Shown here: positions 25,012 to 33,561 of the stretch, one piece after another
How positions within the stretch are numbered: the stretch's first letter is position 1
Layout of the letters: each line of letters starts with the position of its first letter
Assembly: GCA_947371955.1 (NCBI GenBank)
Contig: CANBRQ010000019.1
Location: 1 to 38,628, forward strand
Length of the DNA stretch: 38,628 nucleotides
Direction: 5' to 3'
Source of the DNA: Paracoccaceae bacterium
Lineage (GTDB): Bacteria > Pseudomonadota > Alphaproteobacteria > Rhodobacterales > Rhodobacteraceae
Position numbers and translations under genes: made by a program
Notes under the pieces: model-generated
Seen by the model: the letters and a program-made list of their open reading frames with translations, nothing else
What the model was told of the DNA's origin: nothing
The model's database searches: none

Positions 25012-25983
25012 ATGATCACCAGACGTGGCATTCTGCTTTCATCTGTCGCTGCGGCCATCGCCGCCGGCGCCAACCTTCGCCCGACAGCCGCTTTGGCCGA
25101 AGGACGCTCGATCGCCGGGATCGTGTTCCAGCAGGACCAGTACATGAAGACCGTGCAAATGGGCATGGCTGCGGCCGCCAAGGAATCCGGGGTCGAACTG
25201 CTGGATGCCAACAGCGACAACAAGCTGGAAAAGGAAACCCAGCTGATCGACACCTATATCGCGCGCGGCGTGCAGGCGATTGCGCTGACGCCCTTGTCGG
25301 CGGATGGTTCCATTCCGGCCATCAAGAAGGCCGTCGATGCCGGCATCGTGGTCATTACCTTCGGCACCACGGTCAACAGCGACCTGCCCAAGGCCTCGAT
25401 CACCTCGTCCAACATCGATCTGGGCAACAACACCGGGACCGAAGCCTCGGCCTTCCTGAAGAAATTCGCCCCCGACCGCAAGGTCAAGATCGCCACGGTG
25501 GCCTTCAAGTCGCTGCTGCCCGAACAGTCGAATGACCGGGTGAACGGCTTCCTCGACAAGGTGAAGGATCAGGTCGAGGTCGTCTCGGCTCAGGACGCCT
25601 GGCTGACCGAGAAGGCGATTGCCGTTGTATCCGACATCCTGACGGCGAACCCGGATATCGAGCTGATCTACGCGGCCAACGAAGGCGGTACCATCGGCTC
25701 GGTTCAGGCGGTCAAGAAGGCGGGGCTGGAAGGCAAGGTCTTCGTCTTCGGCATCGACGGCACGGAACAACTCGCCAACATGCTGCTTGACCCCGACAAT
25801 GTCCTGCAGGCTGTCACCGCGCAGCAGCCCTTCCAGGTCGGCGTCTTGGCGCTGAAGGCCGCCAACGACGTGCTGGATGGCAAGCCGGTGGAGGCCAAGC
25901 AGTCCGTTCCGGTGCTCAGCCTGTCGCGGAACAACCCCGATGGCGTGAAGGCCTTCCTCGAAGACCTCAAGAAGCTGGGTTAA
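25012..25983 (+). CDS. Sugar ABC transporter periplasmic binding protein (ribose/PBP1 type)
   Basis: A 323-residue secreted sugar-binding protein. The N-terminus MITRRGILLSS has a twin-arginine-like pattern, then a hydrophobic core and cleavage near AALA-EG. The mature protein starts SIAGIVFQQDQYMKTVQMGM, typical of the RbsB/Peripla_BP_4 family. Further blocks are AKESGVELLDANSDNKLEKE, GVQAIALTPLSADGS and VFVFGIDGTEQLANMLLD. No damage is seen. GGGAGG lies nine bases before the ATG. It feeds the ATPase and permease that follow, and its hairpin-bearing 3' end probably gives it higher expression. The sugar is unknown; the locus points to a sugar or sugar acid handled by uxuA-type enzymes. Confidence 0.92.
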   Translation: MITRRGILLSSVAAAIAAGANLRPTAALAEGRSIAGIVFQQDQYMKTVQMGMAAAAKESGVELLDANSDNKLEKETQLIDTYIARGVQAIALTPLSADGSIPAIKKAVDAGIVVITFGTTVNSDLPKASITSSNIDLGNNTGTEASAFLKKFAPDRKVKIATVAFKSLLPEQSNDRVNGFLDKVKDQVEVVSAQDAWLTEKAIAVVSDILTANPDIELIYAANEGGTIGSVQAVKKAGLEGKVFVFGIDGTEQLANMLLDPDNVLQAVTAQQPFQVGVLALKAANDVLDGKPVEAKQSVPVLSLSRNNPDGVKAFLEDLKKLG

Positions 25984-25993
25984 ACTGACCTCA

Positions 25994-26030
25994 GCGGCAG
26001 GGGCTTCCGGCCCCTGCCGCTTCCTTTTGC
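25994..26030 (+). terminator. Strong hairpin with T-rich tail between binding-protein and ATPase genes
   Basis: GCGGCAGGGGC and GCCCCTGCCGC form a perfect 11-bp stem with a TTCCG loop at 25994-26020, followed by TTCCTTTTGC. It looks like a partial intrinsic terminator or 3' stabiliser, letting the binding protein be made in excess over the membrane parts. Confidence 0.7.
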
Positions 26031-26045
26031 TGACAAGGCCCCTTC

Positions 26046-27584
26046 ATGCTTGACGCGAACCCACCGCAAAACCGGACCGGCGGATTGCTGGAGTTCAAGG
26101 ACGTGGGCAAGACCTATGGCCAGACCGTGGCGCTGACCCAGTTCTCGCATCGGTTCACTCCCGGCAAGGTCCATGCGTTGATGGGCAAGAACGGGTCGGG
26201 CAAGTCGACGCTGGTCAAGATTTTGGCCGGGGTGATCCTGCCCTCCGAAGGCACGATCCGTGTCAACGGCGCCGATGCCATCTTTCACACGCCGCACGAT
26301 GCCTTCGGCGCGGGCGTGGTGACAGTGCATCAGGAACTGTCCCTGATCCCCTCGCTGTCGATTGGCGAGAACATCTTCCTCGGCCGCCTTCCAATGGCCC
26401 GCCGCTTCGGGCTGACCATGGTTGATTGGCCGAAGCTGCACCGCGATGCCACGGCTTTGCTGCACGAGATGGGGCTGGACCTCTCCTCGCATCAGTTGGT
26501 CTCCACGCTCAGCGTCGGTCAGCAGCAGGTGGTCGAGATCGCAAAGGCGATGTCTTTCAACCCCTCGGTGCTTTTGCTGGATGAACCGACATCAGCGCTG
26601 GCGACGCGCGAGGTGCATCTGCTGTTCACCCTCGTTCGCCGCCTGCGGGAACGTGGCGTGACAATCCTCTACATCACCCACCGCATGAACGAATTGTTCG
26701 AGATCGCCGACACCTGCACAGTCCTGCGCGATGGTCTCTTCGCCGGGTCGGTCGAGATGACCCAAGCCACCCCGGCTTCCATCGTCGAGATGATGTTCGG
26801 CGAAACCGCCAAGGCCAAGCGCCCGGCCCGCAAGGTGATCGACCGCAGCGGCGCTCCGGTTTTGCGGGTTGAAGGCCTAACGCGGCAGGGGCTGTTTTCC
26901 GACATCAGCTTCACTGTACATCGCGGAGAGATTCTGGGGATTGCCGGGCTTCTGGGCGCAGGCCGCACCGAGGTGATGCGGGCGATCTTTGGGGCTGACC
27001 GGGTGGATGCGGGCAGTATCACGGTCAACGGCAAGACCTTCACTGCGGCGACGCCCAAGCAGATGAAAGAGGTGGGGCTGGGCTATACGCCCGAGAACCG
27101 CAAGGAAGCCGGGCTGGTACAAATCCTGTCCACCCACGACAACCTCTGTCTGGCGAGCCTTGGTCACATCGCGCCCTCGGGCGTGGTGACACGCGCGCGC
27201 GAACAGGCTTATGTCAGCCGTCAGATCAGTGACCTTGCGATCAAGGTGCCTGAGCCGATGCTGCCGGTATCCGCGCTTTCCGGCGGCAACCAGCAGAAGG
27301 TGGTGATCGGCAACTGGCTGAACACGCAGCCCAAGGTGATGTTCTTCGATGAACCTTCGCGCGGTGTTGATGTGCAGGCCAAGCGGCAGATCTTCGACAT
27401 CATCTGGGATCAGGCGGAACGGGGTCTTGCTGCCATCTTCGTTTCCACCGAACTGGAAGAGGTGCTGGAAGTGGCCGACCGCATCCTTGTGATGCGTCAG
27501 GGCCGTGTCGTGGCGGAAGTTGACCCGACCGCCACCACCCTGGCCGAGCTTTACAGACTTTGCATGGAAGGACCGACCGCATGA
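26046..27584 (+). CDS. Sugar ABC transporter ATPase (RbsA/MglA type, two ATPase domains)
   Basis: A 512-residue tandem ATPase that powers sugar import at the inner membrane. Domain 1 has Walker A GKNGSGKST, a Q-loop region in VHQELSLIPSLSIGENIFLG, signature LSVGQQQVVEIAKAM and Walker B LLLDEPTSAL with the H-loop in ITHRMNE. Domain 2 keeps LLGAGRTEVMRAIFGADRVD, a degenerate Walker A as usual for the family. Its signature is LSGGNQQKVVIGNWL and its Walker B is MFFDEPSRGVDV. Its stop overlaps the permease start (ATGA). It is the intact counterpart of the ATPase remnant at 16890-18085. No defect is visible. Confidence 0.95.
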   Translation: MLDANPPQNRTGGLLEFKDVGKTYGQTVALTQFSHRFTPGKVHALMGKNGSGKSTLVKILAGVILPSEGTIRVNGADAIFHTPHDAFGAGVVTVHQELSLIPSLSIGENIFLGRLPMARRFGLTMVDWPKLHRDATALLHEMGLDLSSHQLVSTLSVGQQQVVEIAKAMSFNPSVLLLDEPTSALATREVHLLFTLVRRLRERGVTILYITHRMNELFEIADTCTVLRDGLFAGSVEMTQATPASIVEMMFGETAKAKRPARKVIDRSGAPVLRVEGLTRQGLFSDISFTVHRGEILGIAGLLGAGRTEVMRAIFGADRVDAGSITVNGKTFTAATPKQMKEVGLGYTPENRKEAGLVQILSTHDNLCLASLGHIAPSGVVTRAREQAYVSRQISDLAIKVPEPMLPVSALSGGNQQKVVIGNWLNTQPKVMFFDEPSRGVDVQAKRQIFDIIWDQAERGLAAIFVSTELEEVLEVADRILVMRQGRVVAEVDPTATTLAELYRLCMEGPTA

Positions 27585-28567
27585 CCGTTTCTATGGCCAC
27601 AAAGGCAGGCCCAAACCCCGTGGTGCGGCTGATCAAGACCTATCCGATGGAACTGATCCTGATCGTGCTGGTGGTGCTTTTGATCCTGACCGCTCCGGGC
27701 TTTGCCAGCATGCGGAACCTGCTGAACGTGCTGCGGGCGGGGGCCATGCTGGGGATCATCGCCTTCGGCATGACGGCGGTCATCATCGCCGGAGAGATTG
27801 ACCTGTCAGTGGGGGCAGGGGCGGCACTGGCGGGGACGATTGTCGCTTGGTTTTCCGGCGCCTTGGTAGACTATGTGGGCGGGGCGATGGCCGCGCTGAT
27901 CGGGTTCGTCGCTGCGGTGGGCGTGGGGTTTGTCGTGGGCTTCTCGGTCGGCAAGTTCCGGCAATGGTTCAACGTCCCCAGCTTCATCTGCACTTTGGCG
28001 CTGTTCACCGCCCTGCGCGGCTTTGCCAACCTGATCACCGGCGGCTTCCCCCTGACCACCTTCCCGCCGGGCTTTGACTTCTTCGGTGGTGGCTACCTCT
28101 TGGGCATTCCGTTCCCCGTCTATATCTTCGCCCTCACCTTCGCGGGCATGCATTTCCTGATGAACTTCACCTCCTTCGGCCGGGCGGTCTATGCCGTTGG
28201 CGGCAATATGGAGGCGGCGCGGCTGTCAGGGATCGACATCTGGTGGGTGAAATCCATGACCCTCGGCCTGACAGGGATCATGACGGCCATTTCGGGCACG
28301 CTGATCGCCTCGCAGATCGGTTCTGGCACTGGCACCACGGCCACCGGGCTGGAACTGGACGTCATCGCGGCGGTCATCATCGGCGGCACCTCGCTTTTCG
28401 GCGGCAAGGGGCGCATCTGGGGCACGCTGATCGGGGTCCTGTTCCTTGGCTGCATTTCCAACGGGATGACATTGCTGAACGTCAGCGAATACTGGCAATA
28501 CGTGGTGCGCGGCGGGATCATCCTTGGGGCGGTCTTGCTCAATCAGGTGCTGGAACGGGTGAGGTAG
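27581..28567 (+). CDS. Sugar ABC transporter permease (RbsC type)
   Basis: A 328-residue polytopic inner-membrane protein with about eight to ten helices. The first is PMELILIVLVVLLILTAPG. The RbsC-type core signature is IIAGEIDLSVGAGAALAGT. Other family markers are VPSFICTLALFTALRGFANL, YAVGGNMEAARLSGIDIWWV and the C-terminal ELDVIAAVIIGGTSLFGGKG. It probably forms a homodimeric channel with the ATPase at 26046-27584. The start at 27581 (overlapping ATGA) was preferred over the upstream 27560 because of coupling. The downstream SDR gene follows after 9 bases. Confidence 0.93.
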   Translation: MTVSMATKAGPNPVVRLIKTYPMELILIVLVVLLILTAPGFASMRNLLNVLRAGAMLGIIAFGMTAVIIAGEIDLSVGAGAALAGTIVAWFSGALVDYVGGAMAALIGFVAAVGVGFVVGFSVGKFRQWFNVPSFICTLALFTALRGFANLITGGFPLTTFPPGFDFFGGGYLLGIPFPVYIFALTFAGMHFLMNFTSFGRAVYAVGGNMEAARLSGIDIWWVKSMTLGLTGIMTAISGTLIASQIGSGTGTTATGLELDVIAAVIIGGTSLFGGKGRIWGTLIGVLFLGCISNGMTLLNVSEYWQYVVRGGIILGAVLLNQVLERVR

Positions 28568-28576
28568 GAGAAGAAG

Positions 28577-29362
28577 ATGAGCGAATTTGCAGGCAAGATT
28601 GCCCTTGTCACGGGAACCACCGGCATCGGCCGGGCATCCGCGATCCGGCTGGCCCAAGGCGGTGCGACGGTTCTGGCCTGCGGGATCGACGAGGCTGCCA
28701 ATGCGGCGCTGGGCGCTGAGGCTGTCAGCCTGGGTCTGGCGATCTACCCCTATACCGCCGATGTCTCGGTTGAGGCGCAAGTTGGCGCTGCGGTGGCCGA
28801 GGCGGTCAAGCGCTTTGGCGGGCTGGATATCATCGTGAACTCGGCCGCCGTGCACCCCTATGGCACCGTTGTGAACACCGATTTCGACACCTGGGCGCGT
28901 TGTATGGCGGTCAATGTGGGCTCGATCTACCTGACTGCCCACTTCGGCGTGCCCGAAATGGAGAAGCGCGGCGGCGGGGCGATTGTGAACATATCGTCCG
29001 TGCAGGGCTTCAACTGCCAGCAGAATGTGGCGGCCTATGTGGCCTCCAAGGGCGCGATCCATGCCCTGACCCGGGCCATGGCCTTGGACCATGCCGATCA
29101 GCATATCCGTGTGAATTCCATCAGCCCCGGCTCCATCCGCACCCCCATTCTGGAAAAGGCCGCCCGCACCTATGGCGGCGAGGGGGTGACGGTGGAACAG
29201 GCCTTCGCCCGCTTTGGTGCCGCCCACCCGCTGGGCCGGATTGGCGAGCCGGAGGAGGTGGCCGAACTGGTGGCCTTCCTCGCCTCGGACAAGGCGGCGT
29301 TCTGCACGGGCAGTGATTACAAGATCGACGGCGGGCTGACCGCGGGCATCGGGGTCAAATAG
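28577..29362 (+). CDS. Short-chain dehydrogenase/reductase
   Basis: A 261-residue NAD(P)-dependent oxidoreductase of the classical SDR type. The cofactor motif is TGTTGIGRASAIRLA (TGxxxGIG) and the structural NSAAVHP resembles NNAG. The catalytic Ser lies in NISSVQGF and the catalytic Tyr-Lys in AAYVASKGAI (YxxxK). The C-terminal pattern is FCTGSDYKIDGGLTAG. AGGAG precedes the ATG. It sits between the importer and the UxuA-like gene. It likely oxidises the imported sugar at C1 to a lactone or oxidises a sugar acid; the exact substrate is not visible. SDR is certain, the substrate is inferred. Confidence 0.9.
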   Translation: MSEFAGKIALVTGTTGIGRASAIRLAQGGATVLACGIDEAANAALGAEAVSLGLAIYPYTADVSVEAQVGAAVAEAVKRFGGLDIIVNSAAVHPYGTVVNTDFDTWARCMAVNVGSIYLTAHFGVPEMEKRGGGAIVNISSVQGFNCQQNVAAYVASKGAIHALTRAMALDHADQHIRVNSISPGSIRTPILEKAARTYGGEGVTVEQAFARFGAAHPLGRIGEPEEVAELVAFLASDKAAFCTGSDYKIDGGLTAGIGVK

Positions 29363-29371
29363 GAGAGTACC

Positions 29372-30481
29372 ATGAAGATCGGCTTGGGGCTGTACCGGGA
29401 TTCGCTGACCGCTGACAACTTCCAGTTTGCGGTGCAGGCGGGGGCCACGCATATCGTGGCCCATATGACCAACTATTTCCGGGGCCGCGACCCAAGCATC
29501 TCAAGCGGCGACGACAGCGAGGGTTGGGGCGATTGTTCGACGGACACCTTGTGGACCTATGAGGAATTGTCCGGGCTGGTGCAGTCTGTGCGAAAGGCGG
29601 GTCTGCAACTGGCGGCCATCGAGAACTTCTCACCCAAATTTTGGTCGGATGTGCTGCTCGACGGGCCGGAACGGGTTGTCCAGATGGAGGGCATGAAGCG
29701 CCTGATCCGCGACGCCGGGCGGGCTGGGGTGCCCTGCATCGGCTACAATTTCTCCATGGCGGGAGTTTGGGGCTGGCGGCGCGGGCCCTTTGCGCGGGGC
29801 AATGCGCATTCGGTGTCGTTTGATGCCTCGCGGATCAACCCGGACCTGCCGGTGCCCGACGGCATGGTCTGGAACATGCGCTACCGGCCAGCACGGCCCG
29901 GTGCTGCGCCGCTTCAGGTCACGACCGAGGAAATCTGGCAGCGCCTGACCGCTTTCCTGACTGAGATCGTCCCCGTGGCCGCCGAAGCGGGCGTCAGGCT
30001 CGCCGCCCATCCCGATGACCCGCCCGCCGAAAGCTTGCGCGGCACGGCGCGGCTGGTGAACCGGCCCGAGAAATACGACCGTCTGATGGATATTGTGGAT
30101 TCCCCCGCCAATGGGCTGGAGCTTTGCCTCGGCTCCCTGCAGGAGATGCCGGGAGGCGAGATTTACGACCATGTCCGCCGCTTCGTCCGGCGTGACCGGA
30201 TCGGCTATATCCACTTCCGCAATGTGCGCGGCAAGGTGCCGAACTATGTCGAAACCTTCGTTGACGACGGCGATATCGACATGGCCGAGATCGTCCGCAT
30301 CCTGCGCGATGAGGGTTACAAGGGCGTCCTGATCCCCGATCACACGCCCGGCATGACCTGTGGCGCATCGTGGCACGCGGGCATGGCCTTTGCTTTGGGC
30401 TATATGCGTGCGCTGGTGCAGAATGCCGATGCCTTGGGGCCGTCATGGTCGCAGGCGAAATCCTTGGCCGCTGCGGAGTGA
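29372..30481 (+). CDS. UxuA-like dehydratase (second mannonate-dehydratase-family protein)
   Basis: A 369-residue protein of the mannonate dehydratase/TIM-barrel family, clearly different from the uxuA at 22765. It keeps AAHPDDPPAESLRGTARLVN, IGYIHFRNVRGKVPNYVETF and LIPDHTPGMTCG, with His and Cys-rich positions where UxuA binds metal. The N-terminus is shorter (MKIGLGLYRDSLTADNFQFA). It probably dehydrates a sugar acid other than D-mannonate. It is preceded by GAG-type ribosome spacing 9 bases after the SDR gene, and followed by the SMP-30 gene after 5 bases. It is part of one operon and its function is inferred from family and context. Confidence 0.85.
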   Translation: MKIGLGLYRDSLTADNFQFAVQAGATHIVAHMTNYFRGRDPSISSGDDSEGWGDCSTDTLWTYEELSGLVQSVRKAGLQLAAIENFSPKFWSDVLLDGPERVVQMEGMKRLIRDAGRAGVPCIGYNFSMAGVWGWRRGPFARGNAHSVSFDASRINPDLPVPDGMVWNMRYRPARPGAAPLQVTTEEIWQRLTAFLTEIVPVAAEAGVRLAAHPDDPPAESLRGTARLVNRPEKYDRLMDIVDSPANGLELCLGSLQEMPGGEIYDHVRRFVRRDRIGYIHFRNVRGKVPNYVETFVDDGDIDMAEIVRILRDEGYKGVLIPDHTPGMTCGASWHAGMAFALGYMRALVQNADALGPSWSQAKSLAAAE

Positions 30482-30486
30482 AGCCG

Positions 30487-31368
30487 ATGGAAAACGTCAG
30501 ATGTCTGGTCCCCGCCGGGGACAAATGCGGGGAAGGGGCAGTCTGGTCGGCGTCCGAAAACGCCGTTTACTGGACTGACATCAACCGCTTCCTGATCCAC
30601 CGCTATGATCTGGCCAGCGCCTCGCTGCGGTCATGGTTCTTTGACGAGCCGGTCGTGGCGATCTCGCTGACTGCCAAGCAGGATCAGATGCTGGTCTCGC
30701 TCGCTTCCAAACTGATCCGCTGGTGGCCTGAAACCGACCAGCGCGCGGATTTCGGCTTTGCCTTGCCCGGCAGCCCAAGGGTGCGCTTCAACGATGGCCG
30801 CAGCGATCCGGCGGGGAATTTCTGGGTCGGTTCCATGAAGAACAACGTCCTGCCCGATGGAGAGCTGGGCGAGGCGGGACCGGGGGAGGGCATCCTTTAC
30901 CGCGTTGATCCCGAAGGCGCGGTCACGGAGTGGCGCAAGGGCCTCGGGATTTCCAACACTCTCTGCTGGAGCCCGGGCGGGACCCGCTTCTATTTTGGCG
31001 ATACGCTGGCGAATGAAATCCGGATCTATGACTATGACAACGGTTCCATCACCAACGAGCGGGTGTTCTTCGCGGGCTTTGACCGAGGCTTGCCGGATGG
31101 CTCGGCCATCGACAGCGCGGGGTATCTGTGGAACTGCCGCTTTGGCGGCGGCTGCATCGTCCGGATCGCACCCGATGGCCAGATTGACCGCGTGATCGAC
31201 ATGCCGGTGCAGAACATCACGACCTGCGCCTTTGGCGGGGCGGATCTCAAGACCCTGTTCATCACCACCGCCAGCATCGTCTCTCCTCCGGGCAACCGTC
31301 TGGCGGGCAGCCTGTTCACCTTGCGGGTCGCGGTGCCGGGGATGGCTGAGAACCGGTTCAAAGGCTGA
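30487..31368 (+). CDS. SMP-30/gluconolactonase-like lactonase
   Basis: A 293-residue six-bladed beta-propeller of the regucalcin/SMP-30 type that opens sugar lactones to sugar acids with a divalent metal. The metal ligands expected in the family are suggested by GEGAVWSASENAVYWTD (Glu near the N-terminus), RFNDGRSDPAGNFWVGSM (Asn/Asp), ISNTLCWSPG (Asn) and GLPDGSAIDSAGYLWNC (Asp). The start at 30487 is five bases after the UxuA-like stop; a longer frame would overlap that gene. It ends the right-hand operon. Together with the SDR and UxuA-like genes it supports oxidation, lactone hydrolysis and dehydration of one sugar. Confidence 0.9.
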   Translation: MENVRCLVPAGDKCGEGAVWSASENAVYWTDINRFLIHRYDLASASLRSWFFDEPVVAISLTAKQDQMLVSLASKLIRWWPETDQRADFGFALPGSPRVRFNDGRSDPAGNFWVGSMKNNVLPDGELGEAGPGEGILYRVDPEGAVTEWRKGLGISNTLCWSPGGTRFYFGDTLANEIRIYDYDNGSITNERVFFAGFDRGLPDGSAIDSAGYLWNCRFGGGCIVRIAPDGQIDRVIDMPVQNITTCAFGGADLKTLFITTASIVSPPGNRLAGSLFTLRVAVPGMAENRFKG

Positions 31369-31400
31369 TTGAGCCTGCTTTGGTGCAGGAGGTAGCCTTT
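31360..31400 (+). terminator. Nested hairpin at the end of the right sugar operon
   Basis: AAAGGCT/AGCCTTT outer stem with CCTGC/GCAGG inside, starting just before the SMP-30 stop codon. T-richness on the right is modest, so a terminator is plausible but not proven. Confidence 0.4.
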
Positions 31401-31446
31401 GCCACTGGGGGGCGGCTGGGGTCCTGACTATTCCCTGGAACGGCCT

Positions 31447-32260
31447 TCAGCCCAGCACACGGGTGCTTTGGGGGTCGTATAAGGGGGCAAGCGACAGGGT
31501 TGCGTCGATGAAACGGTCGTTGACCAGAATCTGAAAGCAGTTCGATGACACGAACGCAGGCGTGACGCCCTCGACCACCTCGATCATGGCAAGCCCGACC
31601 GAAGCCCCCAGCGTGTGGCCATGGGCCCCGGCTCGGACGTAGCCTATGGCCGTATCCTTCAGATAGACCGGCTCATCGCCCGCCCATCAGCAAAGGCTCC
31701 GAATCATCCAGCCATCACCACGACCTCGGCCGTTAACGGGCAGCCTTCGACGATCCGCACCCCGCGCTTGCGGGCACCTGTAGCCAGCGACATCGTTTCA
31801 TCCACCGGCTTGAAGCGGCCATCCATGGGCGTCCAGATTGCCGAAAGGACACCCGTCGTGTCTAGCAGAGGGAAGATGCGGACCACCCCGGCGGCAGAGA
31901 CCTCGTGCTTTTCCATGCCAAGGGTGCGGGTGAAGTTGATCTCGCGCCGCTGTGCCTCGCGCCGGGCTTGCGTGGTCGCCGGATGCAGGCGGCCGCATTG
32001 GCGAAACCCGGTCGAAATGCCGGTCTCTGCCTCCAGCCCCTGATAAAGCTCATGGGTGTATTTCGCGACCCAGGCCAGCCTTTCGGTCGCCATGCCGGAG
32101 GAGGCGATCAACCCCACCGCATGCCATGTGGTGCCTGAGGTCAGCCGGTCCCGCTCCAACACCAGAATATCCGACCGGCCCGCCGTGGCGAGGTGATGGG
32201 CGGCCGAGGTGCCGATGACGCCGCCCCCCAACAACGATGACGCGGGCATGTGAGGGTAGG
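31447..32260 (-). pseudogene. FAD-dependent dimethylglycine/sarcosine dehydrogenase-like protein, broken by deletion
   Basis: Remnant of a large oxidoreductase. The N-terminal FAD part reads HARVIVVGG, then shifts frame in a run of C/G near 32221 to GVIGTSAAHHLATAGRSDIL and LVLERDRLTSGTTWHAVGLI. It continues to TGFRQCGRLHPATTQ and EGCPLTAEVVVMAG, then stops. The rest resumes near 31690 as the end of the glycine-cleavage-T-like domain: DEPVYLKDTAIGYVRAGAHG, then LAPLYDPQSTRVLG and stop. The central few hundred residues are gone. Such enzymes demethylate N-methyl amines with folate; this copy cannot work. Confidence 0.75.
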
Positions 32261-32495
32261 GGTTCGGACAAGGGCGGTCTTCGCGGAAAGGATTCGGTCC
32301 GGCTCGAAAAGAATGAGCCACCGGACGCAAAGACTTTCCGGCGGCCCAAGGTGCGAGAGGGTCAGTACCCGCTTTTGCCTGCCGGTTTGTTGACAGCAAG
32401 TCTTACGATGGCAAAGGCCGCACCCGCCGCCACCATCGAGGACGACGAAGCGGTCAAGAACTCATGGGGCGTGTTGGAGGCATGAGTGATGGGGT

Positions 32496-32678
32496 TCAGA
32501 AGGCCTTGTAGCCCAGCGCCTCGGCCGCCTGCGTGAAGCCTGCGGCCTGATCGATGAAATACTGCTGCCTGCCGCTTTTGTAGATTGCGACCACCAGCTT
32601 GTCTTCGGCAAGGGCCGCACCCGCCGCCCACGTGGCTGCAAACACAACCGATGCCGTCAGAGTTGTCTTAAAATGCAT
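32496..32678 (-). pseudogene. Sugar-binding protein cut short after the signal peptide
   Basis: A 60-codon frame starts like a full binding protein: signal peptide (HFKTTLTASVVFAATWAAGA, cleavage near ALA-ED). The mature start is EDKLVVAIYKSGRQQYFIDQ, then AAGFTQAAEALGYKAF, and a TGA ends it. The remainder of the roughly 320-residue protein is absent. It is either dead or yields a tiny secreted peptide. It lies between the dehydrogenase remnant and the SDR remnant. Confidence 0.7.
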
Positions 32679-32772
32679 TACTTTCTATTCTGTGGATCGT
32701 TTGTGCTGTTGTCACTTAAACTTTTGATCATACAAATTAAAGTCCGAATCGGGGGAGGGCGAAACAGGCGAA

Positions 32773-33543
32773 ACAAGCGCAGCCTCAAGGGGAAAGTTGC
32801 CATCGTCATCGGGGCCGGGCAGGGAACCAGCGCGGCCATCGCCACAAGATTTGCGCAGGAAGACGCTGCCATGATGATTGCCGAGGTGAACGAATAACAA
32901 CGCCTCGCCGCTGCCGAGGTTATAGCGCAGCACCGGGGCCAATGGGATCGCCTTTGGCTGCGATGTGTCCGACCCCGTGTCGGTCCGGGCGATGGTTCAG
33001 GCGACCAAGGACCGGTTGGGGTCGGCGGACGTGCTTGTGAACAAGGTCGGAATCGCGGTCTTCCGCGCGCCTTTGGCGATGACGCCCGAAGATTGGCGGC
33101 ACTGCAGGTCGGATGATCTGGAAGGCGCATGGAATTGCGCCCAATCGGTGCTGCCCGACATGCTGGCGCGGCGGGATCGGGCGATCATCAACATCATCTC
33201 GAACCACGCCTTTACGGTCATCAAGCACACCTTTCCCTATCCCGTAGCCAAGCATGCGCTTCTGGGACTGACCGGGTCCTTGGGGCTGGAATGTGCCGAT
33301 CAGGGCGTGTCGGTAAACGCGATCTCGCCCGGGTTCACCGACACGCAGATTGCACAGGATGATTTCAACCGCCATCCGGACCCGGCTTGCGCCCGTGCCG
33401 CAACCGAAGCCAAGCAACCGCCCGGTCGCCTTTGCCGCCCCGAGGAGGTGGCCGCCGCGGCGGTCCTGCTCGCCTCGGATTAGGTGCGGTTCATGGTGGG
33501 CGAGAATATCGTGATCGACGGCGGCGTCAGCGTCCGGATGTAG
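32773..33543 (+). pseudogene. Short-chain dehydrogenase with stops and a frame break
   Basis: An SDR remnant reads SLKGKVAIVIGAGQGTSAAI, then a stop at about 32895. The frame then changes and continues as FGCDVSDPVSVRAMVQATKD, SADVLVNKVGIAVF, then YPVAKHALLGLTGSLGLECA (YxxxK kept) and VSVNAISPGFTDT. An in-frame TAG at 33481 precedes the usual tail ENIVIDGGVSVRM and final stop. The cofactor motif GAGQGTSAAI is close to normal. It is an inactive relative of the intact SDR at 28577. Confidence 0.8.
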
Positions 33544-33561
33544 GAATAAGGCGTCTCGTCG

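Noticed and set aside
32405..32632. A near-repeat of about 22 bases (GGCAA-x-GGCCGCACCCGCCGCC) at two places in this stretch
   Set aside because: It codes for alanine-rich signal-peptide-like sequence on the minus strand, so similarity can arise from composition; there is no flanking duplication.
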